Shown: one piece after another, positions 35,329 through 48,156 of the stretch | Numbering within the stretch: the first letter of the stretch is position 1 | Layout: each line of letters opens with the position of its first letter | Assembly (NCBI RefSeq): GCF_000715075.1 | Contig: NC_134103.1 | Coordinates: 57,938,230-58,002,229 of the forward strand | DNA from: Nicotiana tabacum | Taxonomy: Eukaryota; Streptophyta; Magnoliopsida; Solanales; Solanaceae | Direction: 5' to 3' | Length of the DNA stretch: 64,000 nt | The notes under the pieces: generated by a model | The model's input: only the letters and a program-made list of their open reading frames with translations | Told to the model about the DNA's origin: nothing | Database searches by the model: none | Position numbers and translations under genes: made by a program

Positions 35329-38300
35329 CCTAACCCCAGTATGCTTGGTAAGCCAAACAATTAAATAACATACTCGAATTAAAGATCATATATGAAGAAT
35401 AAATATGATGGCAGAAAAAACCCATACACCTATCCCAAAGATTGGTAGCACCATTCATGAGCCGCTAAAATTTAGATTTACAATGCTAGTATGAAGAAAA
35501 TACAATACATGTTTGAATATTCATAAATAGAAGTGAAAATTCTAATCTACAATGAACAGGTGGTAGCTTTTGTCTGGAATGCTGGTACCTCCTCAATGCT
35601 ACATCGACATCCACAGCAGCTCAGCTCTAAAATCCGCATGCAAGGATCGAAAATGTAGTATGAGTACAACCGACCCCATGTACTCAGTAAGTATTTTGAC
35701 TAACCTCAATGAAGTAGTGACGAGGTTTTCAAATCAAAAGATACTCACTTTACTTAACGTACGTAGTTTAGTAGCATATACATGTACACACCACAATTCC
35801 AAAATCTAAGTACAGGTAAGACCATAGATGTATATGGAGATGATATGCCCTAGTATCATAAACTACTATAGTTCGGCATATAGAGGAGATATGCACAAGT
35901 ATCATAAAACAACTACATTTAGCATATAGACAGGATATACATCTGAACACCAAATAACCCGTCAACAATTGCATATAGAGAAAATATGCATAAAATATCA
36001 AACAATCCGTCGATAGTTGCATATAGAGAAGATATGCATGAATAAAAAGGTCAAGTTACACAGATTAACATACAGAGAAGATATGTATTGTGAATCATTA
36101 CATCAAGTAAAGCAACATATAGAGAAGATACGCATAAAATGCATGTATTCATTTCGGAACTAGCATATAGAGAAGATATGCCGTAAAAATCATGTATACA
36201 ACCAAAGAGTTTGCAAATAGAGAAGAGATGCAAAGTCCAACCACTGATCAGTTTTCCATAATCCACGTCAACCAGAAACTTGTCAGTTTCTCACAACCAG
36301 CTTGTACATGATCAACTGAGAAATATGAGAAGGTGACCCTAGGGAGATGGATCCTTATCCACATGTTGTATGGACAACTCATGACTATAACCGCACGTAC
36401 AACTCACATGCCACAATCATATCAATCGCATGGTAATGACCTCGTGCCAACATCACAGCCATCACACGACAGGGACCTTGTACCAATTCAATATCAATAT
36501 CACAATTCAGAATATCCTCAGAGTAGAAACCTCATATCATAACCTCAGTCCAAATCTGAGAACCATATGCAGGAATGTATGCATATAAATAAGAAATAAG
36601 CATATTAAATGCACATACGCAGAGAGATAATCATGCATGTGTGTATGCATGTATACAAGGGATGATCCCTCGGTGTGATGTATGCTTGTATGTACGTATG
36701 ACTATGGATCCAATATGTAATCCATCATCCAAATAATTATCATACCCAATTATACATCAAAAGACAAATTATAGTCTTCAATGGGGGTAAGGAAACTCAA
36801 GTAGTCATACAATAATTTAAATCATAACACAAGAATAACAAGTACGGATGCGTGTTCATAATATACGTGTGACTATGTCCAGATCAAGTATAACAGCAAT
36901 ATCAAGAATAGTTAATCCTGCTCGAAGTAAGGAATCTTTAACCTCAACCTTTAACCCTAGTATGTTCATATTGTTCACGTAGTCATTGAATCGAGTATAC
37001 CATAACCATGGCACATGCATATATGCTTGTCGCCTCGCATATACATCACCCCAGCATGTAGTAGACAATGTCATTTATTAGGAAATATTCCCTCAAACAA
37101 AATCTAGGCAAAACACCTACCTTATCAGGCTAGTCTTCAACCTTAAATCGTGCCGAACCCTCGCTCTAGCCCTTCAATCATGCAAATCCAAGACAAACAC
37201 CATCCAAGAAAGTCAAACAATGCTATAGGAAGCAATACCAAAACAATAAAGCTTCGATCTTTGATTAATTTCTAAAATGTCAACAAAAGTCAACCCGAGC
37301 TTGCGTCCCCAAAATCCAGAATCAATACAAAATCCAGATGACCGATAACCTGATAGGTTCAAAATTTATGATTAGATTAAAAAATTAAGTGCAAGTCGGT
37401 AATCAAATCCTCAAAATACACTCTCTTAAAGTGTATACAAAACCCCCAAATGTTATCTCAAAATTCTATGTTTTGGCCATAGGGTATTAATAATTCGTGT
37501 ATATTCTTGAAATAATACCAAAAATGAGTAGAAATCAGTTACCCCTTAATCTTGTATGAAAATCTCCAATTAGAATTGCCCCTCTCCAAGTCTAGGGTTC
37601 AAAATATGAGAGAATGAGTCAAAATCGAAAAATACACAACTTATAAGTTTACTCAAAATTACTCTCCGCGATCGCGACCAACTGCTCTGCGATCACGAAG
37701 CACAAACAAATCACTGCATGGAGTAACTCATCGCGAACGCATAGGCACCATCAAGAACGTGAAGACCAATGGCCACCCTCATAAGCAAACGCGGACACCC
37801 CTCCCCCCCACCAACGCGAAGCACATTGCCCCCAGCTCCAATCTCTTCAACACCAAAATGATCCCCGCCTTCGCGAATGTCAAGAATAATCTCCTGTCAG
37901 CCTCTTCCTATATGCGAATGCGGACCTCTCTACGTGAAAGCGAAGAACAACTGATCCAGCTCCCAAAACACTCTACGCGATCGCAAACCTATTCACGTGA
38001 TCGTGAAGCTCATCAGAGATCACCAGAAACGAGCACCGCAAACTCATCCGAATTGGTCCGAAATTACCTCAAAACTTACTCGAGCCCCTCGGGACCCCAT
38101 CTGATCATACCAATAAGTCCAAATATATTATCCAAACGTATCACAAGGCTCGAAACACCACAAATAATATTAAAACCAACAATCAAAGATCTTAACTTTC
38201 AAATATTCAAACATTCAAACTTCGTCCAACGCGTCTAAATCGCACATAGACATTACGGATCACAAACAAACTTTGCACACAAGTACCAATAAAATAAATG

Positions 38301-38715
38301 AATCTATCCAGGGTCTCGAAACCATAATACGAGTCCGATAACACGAAATTCAACTCCCGACCAAACCTATGAACTCTCCAATTCTTCAAATTGCTAACTT
38401 TCGACAAATAGAGCCAAAACCTTATAGGAACATCCAAATTCCATTCCGAACATACGCTCAATTCTAAAATAACCATAGAACCTATTAGTACCATCAAATT
38501 CTGATTCCGAAGTTGTTAACTCAAAATTCAAATATTAGTTAACTCTTCCAACTTAAAACTTCCAAATTGAGATTCACTCTATCAAATCAAGCCCGAACCT
38601 TACGACATCTAAACCACCCATATACGCAGGTCGTAATACATCATATGAAGCTACTCAAGGCCTCAAACCATCGAACGGAATGCTAAAGCTCAAAACGACT
38701 GGTCATGTCGTTACA
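35329..38715 (-). repeat. 3' LTR of element E (main part)
   Basis: Runs from CCTAACCCCAGTATGC, right after D's duplication, to ATGTCGTTACA. It carries a hairpin (35661-35686), an array of small inverted repeats (35876-36235), and a CpG block of GCGATCGCGA/GCGAATGC words (37665-38010) in the same relative place as in A and B. No gene is seen. Confidence 0.85.
35876..36235. repeat. Array of short inverted repeats, unit GCATATAGAGAAGATATGC
   Basis: Eight degenerate copies spaced 40-55 bases apart (near 35877, 35929, 35971, 36014, 36068, 36113, 36163, 36212). The consensus has six-base arms GCATAT and ATATGC around AGAGAAG, so each copy could fold into a small hairpin. A matching array lies at 44640-45005 in the 5' LTR. 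Confidence 0.85.
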
Positions 38716-38752
38716 TTCTCTCCCACTTAAACATACATTCATCTTTGAACAT
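38716..38752 (-). promoter_or_regulatory. Polypurine tract and decayed hairpin of element E
   Basis: On the minus strand TAAGTGGGAGAGAA abuts the LTR start. The neighbouring bases (ATGTTCA, loop AAGA, TGAATGT) are a mismatched version of the hairpin that is perfect in B and C. Confidence 0.7.
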
Positions 38753-40502
38753 GCCAAGAGTCATTCCAAAGCCGTCAACATAACTAAAAAAGCTCTTCAT
38801 GCACACCCATGAGTAATCTCATTCCACCTATATCTATATAAGTCAATTAACACAATCCCAAATAAAGATTCTTCCTTCGACCTTAGTCCACAAGTCTTAG
38901 AACTAAATTCCAAAGTCTGGAATTCTCTATCAGTTACGATCCTTATGTATATATAGTACCAATCCCCACAATCCACATCAAGCCATAAATATAATCCCAA
39001 GATGTAACCATGCGATATACTGCATAAGTCATATACTCATAGCAATACCTTCTGACCGCATCAGCTGCTCATTACCAAACCCGATATCGGTAATCTACTT
39101 CATATCAGATAAAACCTCGTTCCAAGCCTTCGTAGCACTGCATGATGAAAGAAACATGTAGAAACTCATAACCACCCATCAAATCAACAAGTCATTGAGT
39201 TTTCCCACCTGACAAAGGCTATTTTCCGAATTCTAAGTGGACTAATGACATTTTTCTTCCAAATATACCGTATCCAAATCCGATTGCACTAATTCTAGGT
39301 CCAATAACATCATCTCACCTAGTACGAGCTGCTCAACCAACCGCTACATCAAATGCCATCTAGAACCTCATACGACGCAATTTGTGCACCAAACAATTAA
39401 CAACTCGAATGTGATCAATAATGGAAAGAGAACCAAATAAGAGAATTGTCCAACAAGTTTGACAGATACAACCACAAAAGCACAATTCTATGCATCCATC
39501 ACACAAGGGAGAAATGAAACACGCAAAACAAGCAAATGGAATCATACCCAATCATCACATTGTTGCAGCATGAAATCCGATCCAAACATATCAGTCTACG
39601 TGAGAATACCCATTGAAACATAATTCGCATGCTCACCAAACACAGTTATAACAACAAAAAGCATGTGAAGTGCATATACATAACCATGGGGAGATGGATA
39701 GTGCACTGGTCTATGAATAAGGAAAGCACAACTACGGTGCAAAAAGCAAATCAATATCTCAAGAGCCATCTCGCTCAATATATAGCCACAAGGCCTAAAC
39801 ATGACCATAACAGGCATGTGAATAATAAAGTAATATCAAAACCCACCATAGCATAAGAGATTAATATGAAACAGATCAGGGCATGAATACATCCATTTCG
39901 CGACACACCTATAATAAATGTTGCATAAGAGTAAGCAAGCTCGATCCGATGTAGAATACATATTCTCATTAGGCCTACCAATAGGCTCCCAAATCAATTC
40001 TGATCATCCCAAAATAGGTTAATAACCTTCCAAAATTCCACAATGACATACCCAAAACTCATACAATCATCTGTCCAACCCTTAACACACCTTCATAGTC
40101 TGCAACCAGGGAATAGTCTGCCTTTGAGAACATCTAGTCTCTAATAAGAATACAAGAATATCCATTTTTGATCTCCGAGTCTCCGACCAAAATTACTGCC
40201 ACATCATGCATACACAATCACCTCATGATAAATGCTGCCATAAATCTGCTGCATCAGATAGCAAAACCTGAACATCAACGGTTACCAACTACACGAGCTT
40301 TGTAGTACTAGTCAAGCATCTACAAATAATACACTATGCGTCTTCTATAACACACACCCTTCTCAGGAGATTCAAGATGGTGCTAGCATACTTTTAAACA
40401 TCTGAAACCTTTCATGCTGTCTAGAACTCATGACCTTTCTTTCAAAACTGTACCGCAACCTTGTCAATTCAATCCCAAACTCACAAGGCTCACCACCTCT
40501 AT

Positions 40503-42411
40503 TGTTACATCCCGCATTTCGTACGTTCATGTTTCGTCGTAAGTTAATCGACGTAGACTCGGGAATGAGATTATTTTGGAGGTTATAAATATTTACGCTA
40601 TTTGTAACAAGTGACAAGTAAGTGTTATAAAGGTCATAGGGTTAATGAATCGAAGAAATTGAGTATCGCCAAAGTTTGACATTTTGTGATAAAATACGAT
40701 CCAAGCTATAATACCCCGTATTTATGGATTAGTGCTATACAATATACCACACGACCATGATAGTAAAGTATATTACAGTAAGATATATAAAGTGTGTTAA
40801 AAGTGAGTAGTATTTTAAGTGTGTTACACGACCATGTGGATAATTGGGTAATTAATAATTTTAGTGGGGGACTAATTAAAAGTTTGGATAAGGCCTACAA
40901 TGCCTAACGTGGCAGCCCCTCCCCTCCCCCCCCCATTCCAAAATAATGTGTGACTAATATGTGTTAGATAGTGACATCTATACCACATGTCATAATATTT
41001 TAAAATGGTGAAAAATGAGGTGGACCCCACTATCCACTCATTCACTTTTTGATACACTTATGACATATATATCACGAGCAACGTTTTTAACAAGAAAAAT
41101 ACATTTGTTTGGTTCTTCTCAACAAGATTAGAAACGGCCCTCGAGAAATTGAGCTACAAAGGTAGAAATATCTCTTTGCATTAAATCAAACCGTGAAGAA
41201 CATATATGTGTATTTCCATACCGGTTTCCTCAAGATGATAAAAATTTGGAGATTTCTTTGTAATGAAGTAAGGTGGAAGAAGACTAGTTTTGGCATACAA
41301 GATTGAGGAGATTGTTCACATATACAAGTAGGAAGTTGACATTAAAGGTATGTTAAGTCTAATCCTTCTTTATTTTGGCATGATCCAAGTAACGATACGT
41401 AAACGTAATATTATTTCATAAATAGTTCTACTCTTAGTAACTAAGAAAGTCTACGTTATTTATTCCTGTAAAAGGATATTAAAGCATGTCCAAGTATGTA
41501 TCTAGTTCCCTATTGAGGTATTTGATAAAGATGTTAATGTTTATAATATAGTGCTACATGCATCTTCATGCATTTATTACCGAGCTACGGCCGGTTGGGC
41601 AGACATGCATATTCATTTACCACCGAGCTACGGCCGGTTGGGCAGTCACACATTTACCACCTAGCTATGGTCGGTTGGTCGGGCAGTCATGCATTTACTA
41701 CTACGCTACGGCCGGTCAAGAAGTTACCACTGATCAGTTGGGCAGTTAACATCACGAGAATGATGTAATCAGAACTATTATATTATAGTTTTATTTATAT
41801 ATACGAGATGGGTTTTATTCTATATGTTATGGCCCTCAGCGGCAAGTCAGAAGTTATAAGTTGACTCTTATCCCTCCCCGAGATAGTATCTTATTATTAC
41901 GTTTCATTTCTGCCTTACATACTCGGTACATTCTTTGTACTAACGTCCCTTTCCTGGGGCGCTGTGTTTCATGCCACGCAGGTGTAGATATGCGATGTGA
42001 GGATCCTCTACTGTAGGCTGCCTCCAAATATCAGCTTTTGGTTGGTGAGCTCCACTTCAACCTGGAGTATTGCCGAGTCACGTTCTATATATGTTATTTT
42101 GTTTTATGAGGATGTCGAAAACCCTGTCCCGACTTATATATTATGGTCATATTTTCTTAGAGGTTTTTGAGACATTGTCTTGTGTATAGTTTTAGGTATG
42201 ACATGTCAATGGCCTTGTCGGCCCCTATGTATCTATATAAATATTTTTGAATTAGCTATGTGAGTTAAGTTCTAATATTGTTAATTATATATATAGATGT
42301 GGCCTATTATGAGCCGTGACGAGTCTTATAGTAAAAAAAGGATAAGGTACGTGGAGCTCGGTTGAGTAGGCATCGGGTGCCAGTCGTGGTCCTCCGATTT
42401 GGGTCGTGACA
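40503..42411 (+). repeat. S2: complete solo LTR
   Basis: Starts TGTTACATCCC, ends GGGTCGTGACA, 1,909 bases, with exact flanking duplications TCTAT (40498-40502 and 42412-42416). No internal sequence or second LTR, so it is the product of LTR-LTR recombination. It is a different family from A-F but has the same kind of ends. It contains GGTACATTCTTTGTACT near 41936 and the GGGGCGCTGTG words common in Solanaceae chromovirus LTRs. Confidence 0.92.
41577..41755 (+). repeat. Degenerate tandem array in S2, core CGAGCTACGGCCGGTTGGGCAG
   Basis: Four to five copies, 40-45 bases apart, of a unit holding CTACGGCCGGTTGGGCAG followed by CATGCATTTAC. The word GGCCGGTT is the most constant part. The last copies are shortened. 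Confidence 0.8.
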
Positions 42412-44078
42412 TCTATCATGCTACAATATGAAAATACGAGGATCTCATCATCAAATCTAAATCTCAAGTAGGATAAATTCTCCATCAACCAGAATCCTTT
42501 CGCTTAACTCAATCGAGGAGAACATCACAACACCCAGCATACCTTCTATACCCGTAGTGCATAACCAAGCCATCAGAAATGAATCCCTCTAAATCAACCA
42601 AGTCACGCAGACTGCCAAACCCAAAAAATATCTCAAACTGAAATGCTCGCCCAAAAAGACCTTTAATGAATTTGATAGTTATTCCTTTCATCTTTCCAAT
42701 ACTGCAATGTAGAATCAATAATGATATAAAGAAATATTGCACAGTCCAATACAAATTTGAGTATCTTGAATATTTACCCACACAATGAAACCCCGCTAAT
42801 CCCTAAGTACCACATTTCGGAACTTAAACGCACTAGAACATTCACGTGAGTCATCCACGCTGCTCTAATCTCCGATGCACAGCCTATATGTGCCGAATGA
42901 CTTGTTCTCCATTAGCACATAAGTACTTTAAGAAGTAACCTCATCATAAAGCAACCGAGTGAATCCTTTCTCCTTCCACACCATATCCAACGAATATCAA
43001 ACCTGATTCATTCCTCAACCTTCATATATCAATAAAGCATATTACCTCAATGCACCCAGCAAATTCCTCGCCCCATATTATCCCTGATGATACCCTTCTC
43101 ACATCATAGCAAATCCACAAGCACATCCTAGTCCAGGAACTATAGCATCACATGCCTATATGACCTAATCATCAATGGTACACTCCCCTACTCGGCTGGA
43201 AGCCACAAAATACATCATCTGATAACCCATAATACTCTTCCTTCTCAATTTCCATGACCTTGTGTTGTTACTGAACTGAATCTCCTCATAAGCTCATGTA
43301 GTGCTAGTCATCAAACATTCCAAATCATCTGCCAAGTACATATTTATCCTCGTGACAGTAATGTGAACTTCCTCAAGCGACCTGAAATCTAATCATTATA
43401 CGTACATTCCACTAGATAGAAGGAAAATTCTTCGCAAAAGCCTCATAAGAATCATACAACCTTGAACCTTCTCGCAGGAGATAACCCACCTGCTTGCCTC
43501 AAATCTACATCCTTCTATGAGCCGACCACGATCACAAGCATTATGCAATCAATTAATATTCCCGAGTCTATATTCGTCAAAAATATACAAGAATCCATTC
43601 ATTCCACAAATGAACAACTAAAAGATCCACCAACACACCCACGTCTTAACACTACATATCGGGACGATAATCAAGCATCCCAAGCCCTTCGCATCCCAAG
43701 TAAATCCTTCTCGTCATAAACAATCTAAGAATATTCTTAGTCTCATAATACGCATCATATAGCTATCTTTCCACTCACTGAGCCCTTAGTCCTCCAGACT
43801 GACCTGCCTCACAAAAGAGGAAAACATCTTGTAGCTCATCCACGATATCACAAGCCGTCGATGCATAGCCGGTACAGAGTACTCAACATCGCATCGGGTG
43901 AATAAGAAAGAACTGAGGATATAGAATTCAAGCTTAAATAAAATCGTATAATAAGGATGAGAAAGAAAGGGAAGTTTTCTAGATGCGTTGTAGCCTATTG
44001 AAGATAAGTATAGATGTCATCATACCGATAAACAAGAGTCTACTAAACACTTGCTCATGACTCATAGAACCTATGAAT

Positions 44079-44095
44079 CTAGAGCTCTGATACCA
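44079..44095 (-). promoter_or_regulatory. Primer-binding site of element E
   Basis: The minus strand reads TGGTATCAGAGCTCTAG, a full match to the tRNA-iMet type. The LTR tip that should follow is deleted: sequence corresponding to the first 50 bases or so of the plus-strand LTR is absent. Confidence 0.85.
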
Positions 44096-44096
44096 A

Positions 44097-47000
44097 CATG
44101 CTAGGTAAGCCAAATAATTAAATTATATAATCTGAATGAAAGATCACATATGAACAATAAATATGATGGCGGAAAAAACTCATACAACTATCCCAAGGAT
44201 TGGTAGTACAAGGCATGAGCCACTAAGATTTAGATTTACAACGGTAGTATGAAGAAAATAAAATATTTGTTTTAATATTCATAAACAGAAGTACAAAATC
44301 TAATCTACCATGAACAAGTGGTAACTTTTGTCTGGAATGTTGGTACCTCCTCAATGCTAACCTTAGACATTCATAGCAGCTCAGCTCTAATATCCGCAGG
44401 AAAGGTGCAAAAATGTGGTATAAGTACAACCGACCCCATGTACTCAATAAGTATCTTAACTAACCTCAATGAAGTAGTGATGAGGTTTTCAAATTCAAAA
44501 GATACTCACTTTACTTAACCTACATAGCTTAATTGCATATACATGTACACATGATAGTACCAAAATCTAAGCATGAAGTACAAGTAAGACCATCGGTGCA
44601 CATAGATATGATATGCCTTAGTATAATAAACTACGACAGTTCGGCATATAGAGGAGATATGCACAAGTATCATAAACCAGCTACATTCAGCATGTAGAGA
44701 GGATATGCATTTGAACACCAAATAACCCATCAACAATTGCATATAGAAAATATATACATGAAATATCAAATGATCTGTCAAGAGTCGCATATAGAGAAGA
44801 TACGCATAAATAAACAAGTCAAGTTAAACAGATTAGCATATAGAGAAGATATATGTCGTGAATAATTTCATCAAGTAAAGCAGCATATAGAGAAGATATG
44901 CATAAAAGGCATGTACACATTCCGGAGCTAGCATATAGAGAAGATATGCAGTAAAAATCATGTATACATCCAAGGAGATTGCAAATAGAGAAGAAATGCA
45001 AAGTCCAACCACTGATCAGTTTCCTATAATCCACGTCAACCAGAAACCTGTCGGTTTCTCACGACATGTGTGTACACCATCAAGAGATAAACATGAGAGG
45101 GTGATCCTAGGGGGATGGATCTTTATCCATATGATGTATGGACAACTCACGTGGTATAACCGCACGGACAACTCACGTGGTATAACCGCACGGACAACTC
45201 GCATGCCACAATCATATCAACCGCATGGAAAAGACCTCGTGCCAAATCAATATCATATCACAATCATTGCACGGCAAAGACCTCATGCAAATTCAATATC
45301 AATATCACAATTCACAATATCCGCACATTAGAAACCTCGTGCCATAACCTCAGTCCATATCCGAGAACCATATACAGGAATATATGCATATAAATAAGAG
45401 ATAAGCTTATATAATGCACATGGACAGAGAGATAACCATGTGTGGGTGTATACATATATGCAATGGATGATTCCTAGGTAGGATGTATGCCTATATGTAT
45501 GTATGACTATGGATCCAACATGTAATCCATCGTCAAAATAATTATCATGTCCAATTAAGCATCAAAAGCCAAATCATGTCTTCAATGTGGGCAAGGAAAC
45601 TTAAGTAGTCATACAATAATTTAATGCATAATACAAGAATAAGAAGTACGGGTGTGTGTTCACAATATACGTGTGACTACGTCTAAATCAATTGTAACAG
45701 TAATCTCAAGATTAGTTCCTCGTGCTCAAATTAAGGTATCATTAACCTCAACATTTAACCCTAGCATGGCTCATGGTTTTCACGTAGTCATTCAATCGAG
45801 TAAACCATAAAACAAGTAGATCACATAACCAAACAAGTTATAAAGTAATCTAGCATCTACCCCTGACCATGATTAACCATAGCACATGCATATGCACTCG
45901 TCAACTCGCATATATATCGCCCCTGCATGTAGAAAACAATGTCATTTATTAAGAAACAATCTCTCAAACCAAAGCTAGGCAAGACACTTTCCTTATCCGC
46001 TGGTCTTCAACTTCAAATCGTGTCAAACCCTCGTTGTAGCCCTCCAATCAAGCAACACCAAGCCAAACATCATCCAAGGAAGTTAAACAATACTATAGGA
46101 AGCAATCCTAATCAATAAAGCTTCGATCTTTGATGAATTATCAAAAAGATAAAAGTTAACCCGGCCCCACTTGCCCGAAATCTGGAACCAATACCAAATC
46201 CCGATGATCCATAACCTGTCGAATACAAAAATATGATTAGTTTCCAAAACTAATTCCAAATTGGTAATAAAATCCTCAAAATACATTCTCTTAATATATA
46301 GAAAAAACCCCTAAATTTCATCTCAAAATTCTATGTTTTGAGTGTTAATAATTCATGTAGATTCTTGAAATAATACCAAAAATGAGTACAAATCACTTAC
46401 TCCTTAATCTTGTATGAAAATCTCCAAGAAAAATCGCCCCTCTCCAAGTCTAGGGTTCAAAATATGAGAGAATGAGTCAAAATCCCGAAATACAAAACTT
46501 ATAAGTCAACCCAGAAATACTCTTCGCAATCACGAAGCACAAACAAATCACCGGTTGGAATAACTTATCGCGAACGCGTAGAAACCATCGCGAATGCGAA
46601 GACCAATGGGCCACCCTCATAAGCGAACACGGACACATCCCCATGAAAGCAAAGCACACTTCCCCCAGCTCCAATCACTCAACGTGAACGTGATCCCCAT
46701 CTTCATGAACGCGAAGAATAATCTCCCGCCTGCCTCTTCATCTACGTGAATGTGGCCCTCTCTACCTGAACATGAAGAAAAACTGATCCAGCTCCCAAAA
46801 CACTCTATGTGATCACAAACCTATTCATGCGATCGTGAAGGTCATCGGAGATCACCAGAAGCCAGTAATGCAAACTCATCTAAATTGGTCTGAAACCACC
46901 CCGAAGTACACCCGAGCCTCTTGAGACCCCGTCCGATCTTACCAACAAGTCCAAATTCATTATTCAAAGTTAAACAAAATAACATCAAAATCAAGAATGA

Positions 47001-47190
47001 AAGATGAAATCATTATCTTAACTTTCAAACATTCAAACTTGGATGAATGTGTCCGAATCGCACTTAGACATTCCGGATCATAACCAAACATTACACACAA
47101 TTCCCAATCAACCTAATGAACCTATCCATAATCTCAAAACCACAATAGGAGTATGATAACATCAAAGTCAAATCTCGATTCCATAGAACC
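44097..47190 (-). repeat. 5' LTR of element E, both tips lost
   Basis: Aligns with 35335 to about 38370 of the 3' LTR. It contains the inverted-repeat array (44640-45005), a short local duplication (GTATAACCGCACGGACAACTC twice, 45155-45199) and the CpG block (46510-46850). Similarity stops near 47190 within the segment that corresponds to about 38370 in the 3' LTR. Confidence 0.82.
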
Positions 47191-47239
47191 TATCCATCAA
47201 TAATTCTTTTTTCCTTCTCTCTTTCTATTGCCTTAAAAC

Positions 47240-47623
47240 CAATTGCCCTATGAAGACTCATTTTTGCTACGTCTCCGGTGGGTTCCCTTAACCAAGCCAC
47301 TTCCTATGAGTCGTTGGCTCATTCTTCAACAGGCACGTGGTCAGAGCCTAAGCTAGTGATGCTTTCGGCTACTGGACTTTCGCCATCTAGGGTGCAGCAT
47401 TCGGGCTGCTTCGCCTAGCTGCACGACGCTTGTATTGCTCTCCCACAACCCCGTTTTCACGATTTAGGCAGCTCCCATTTAGCCCACTGCTACTACGAGA
47501 ATCACTTTTGCTTTTTTTTCCTCTGGCTACTAAGATATTTCAGTTCGCCCGGTTCTCTCTTGCCTACCCATGGATTCAGTAGCAGTTCAAAAGGTTGCCC
47601 TATTCGGGAATCTCCGGATCTAC
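47240..47623 (-). pseudogene. rrn26: Nuclear copy of mitochondrial 26S rRNA (rrn26) 5' region, internally deleted
   Basis: On the minus strand the sequence runs through recognisable large-subunit rRNA words of plant mitochondria: CCGGAGATTCCCGAATAGGG, CTTAGTAGCCAGAGG, GGGGTTGTGGGAGAGCAATA, GATGGCGAAAGTCCAGTAGC, then GTGCCTGTTGAAGAATGAGC, GGCTTGGTTAAGGGAACCC and GAGTCTTCATAGGGCAATTG. By my memory of rrn26, the segment between two GCTCTGACC words is missing. The join is at 47339-47347, where one copy remains, so the deletion probably ran between these short direct repeats. The insert follows the broken end of E's 5' LTR after about 50 unassigned bases. It is not a functional rRNA gene. Confidence 0.85.
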
Positions 47624-47624
47624 A

Positions 47625-48156
47625 AGTTATGAGCAACTAAAATTAGGATTATAACGTCGGCCTGAAGGAAATACATCATCTGTTTGAATATACATAAACA
47701 AAACTACAAGGTCCTAGGCTACCATGAATAAATGGCAGCTAATAACTCGAATGATGATGTCTCCAATGCTCATTTTTGAACTCTACAATAGCTTAGCTTC
47801 AAAAATATGCACGCATGATGCAGAACTGTAGTATGAGTGTAACCGGTCCTATTTACTTAGTAAGTATCAAGACTAACATCAACGAAGTAGTGGCAAAGTC
47901 TTAGTCAAAGATACTCACTTACTTAACTCGTGCAACTCATAAGCATATATAGTAACAGAGAAAACAACCAAGAAAAAGCCGAAGAATAGTGAATGTCAAT
48001 AACACTGCACAATAAAAGATGAAGGAAAAAATCATGCTTTCCAAATAACCATCCCAAAAGCATATATTAATCCACCAAAACTACATACAAATGAGATATG
48101 CACCAAGTTGCATTAATGAGATGCTAAAGCTTAAAACTACCAACTGAGTCATTACA
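47625..48156 (-). repeat. Old, internally deleted LTR scrap
   Basis: GAGCAACTAAAATTAGG through GTAGTATGAGTGTAACCGG and GAAGTAGTGGCAAAGTC parallels the left half of E's LTR (35455-35740), but with many differences. It ends with ACTGAGTCATTACA, an LTR tip like GGTCGTTACA. Most of the LTR between is absent. Confidence 0.6.

Larger units (their letters stand above)
38753..44078 (-). other. Non-coding internal region of element E with S2 inside
   Basis: 38753-40502 and 42412-44078 align with the internal regions of A (same strand) and B (opposite strand). No recognisable gene. The leader next to the PBS (about 43975-44078) is close to that of A. The middle is occupied by solo LTR S2. Confidence 0.7.
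31627..47190 (-). mobile_element. Element E: non-autonomous LTR retrotransposon, disrupted
   Basis: 3' LTR = 31627-31661 plus 35329-38715, split by D. Internal 38716-44096, split by S2. 5' LTR = 44097 to about 47190. Internal sequence aligns with A and B and has no coding motifs. The 5' LTR has lost both tips: it joins the PBS at CATGCTAGGTAAGCC without the TGTCATGACCC tip, and breaks off near 47190, so no target-site duplication can be shown. Confidence 0.8.

Noticed and set aside
35816..36240. CRISPR-like regular short repeats
   Set aside because: Repeats are degenerate, spacers are similar to each other, and the context is a plant LTR. CRISPR arrays are not expected in a nuclear plant genome.
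37759..38238. 159-codon plus-strand frame in the E LTR
   Set aside because: It lies antisense to E across the CpG block; the 5' LTR copy does not keep it open, so it is a composition effect.
47240..47623. Functional rRNA gene
   Set aside because: Only part of the 5' region is present, with an internal deletion and several changes; it sits between broken LTRs in nuclear DNA.
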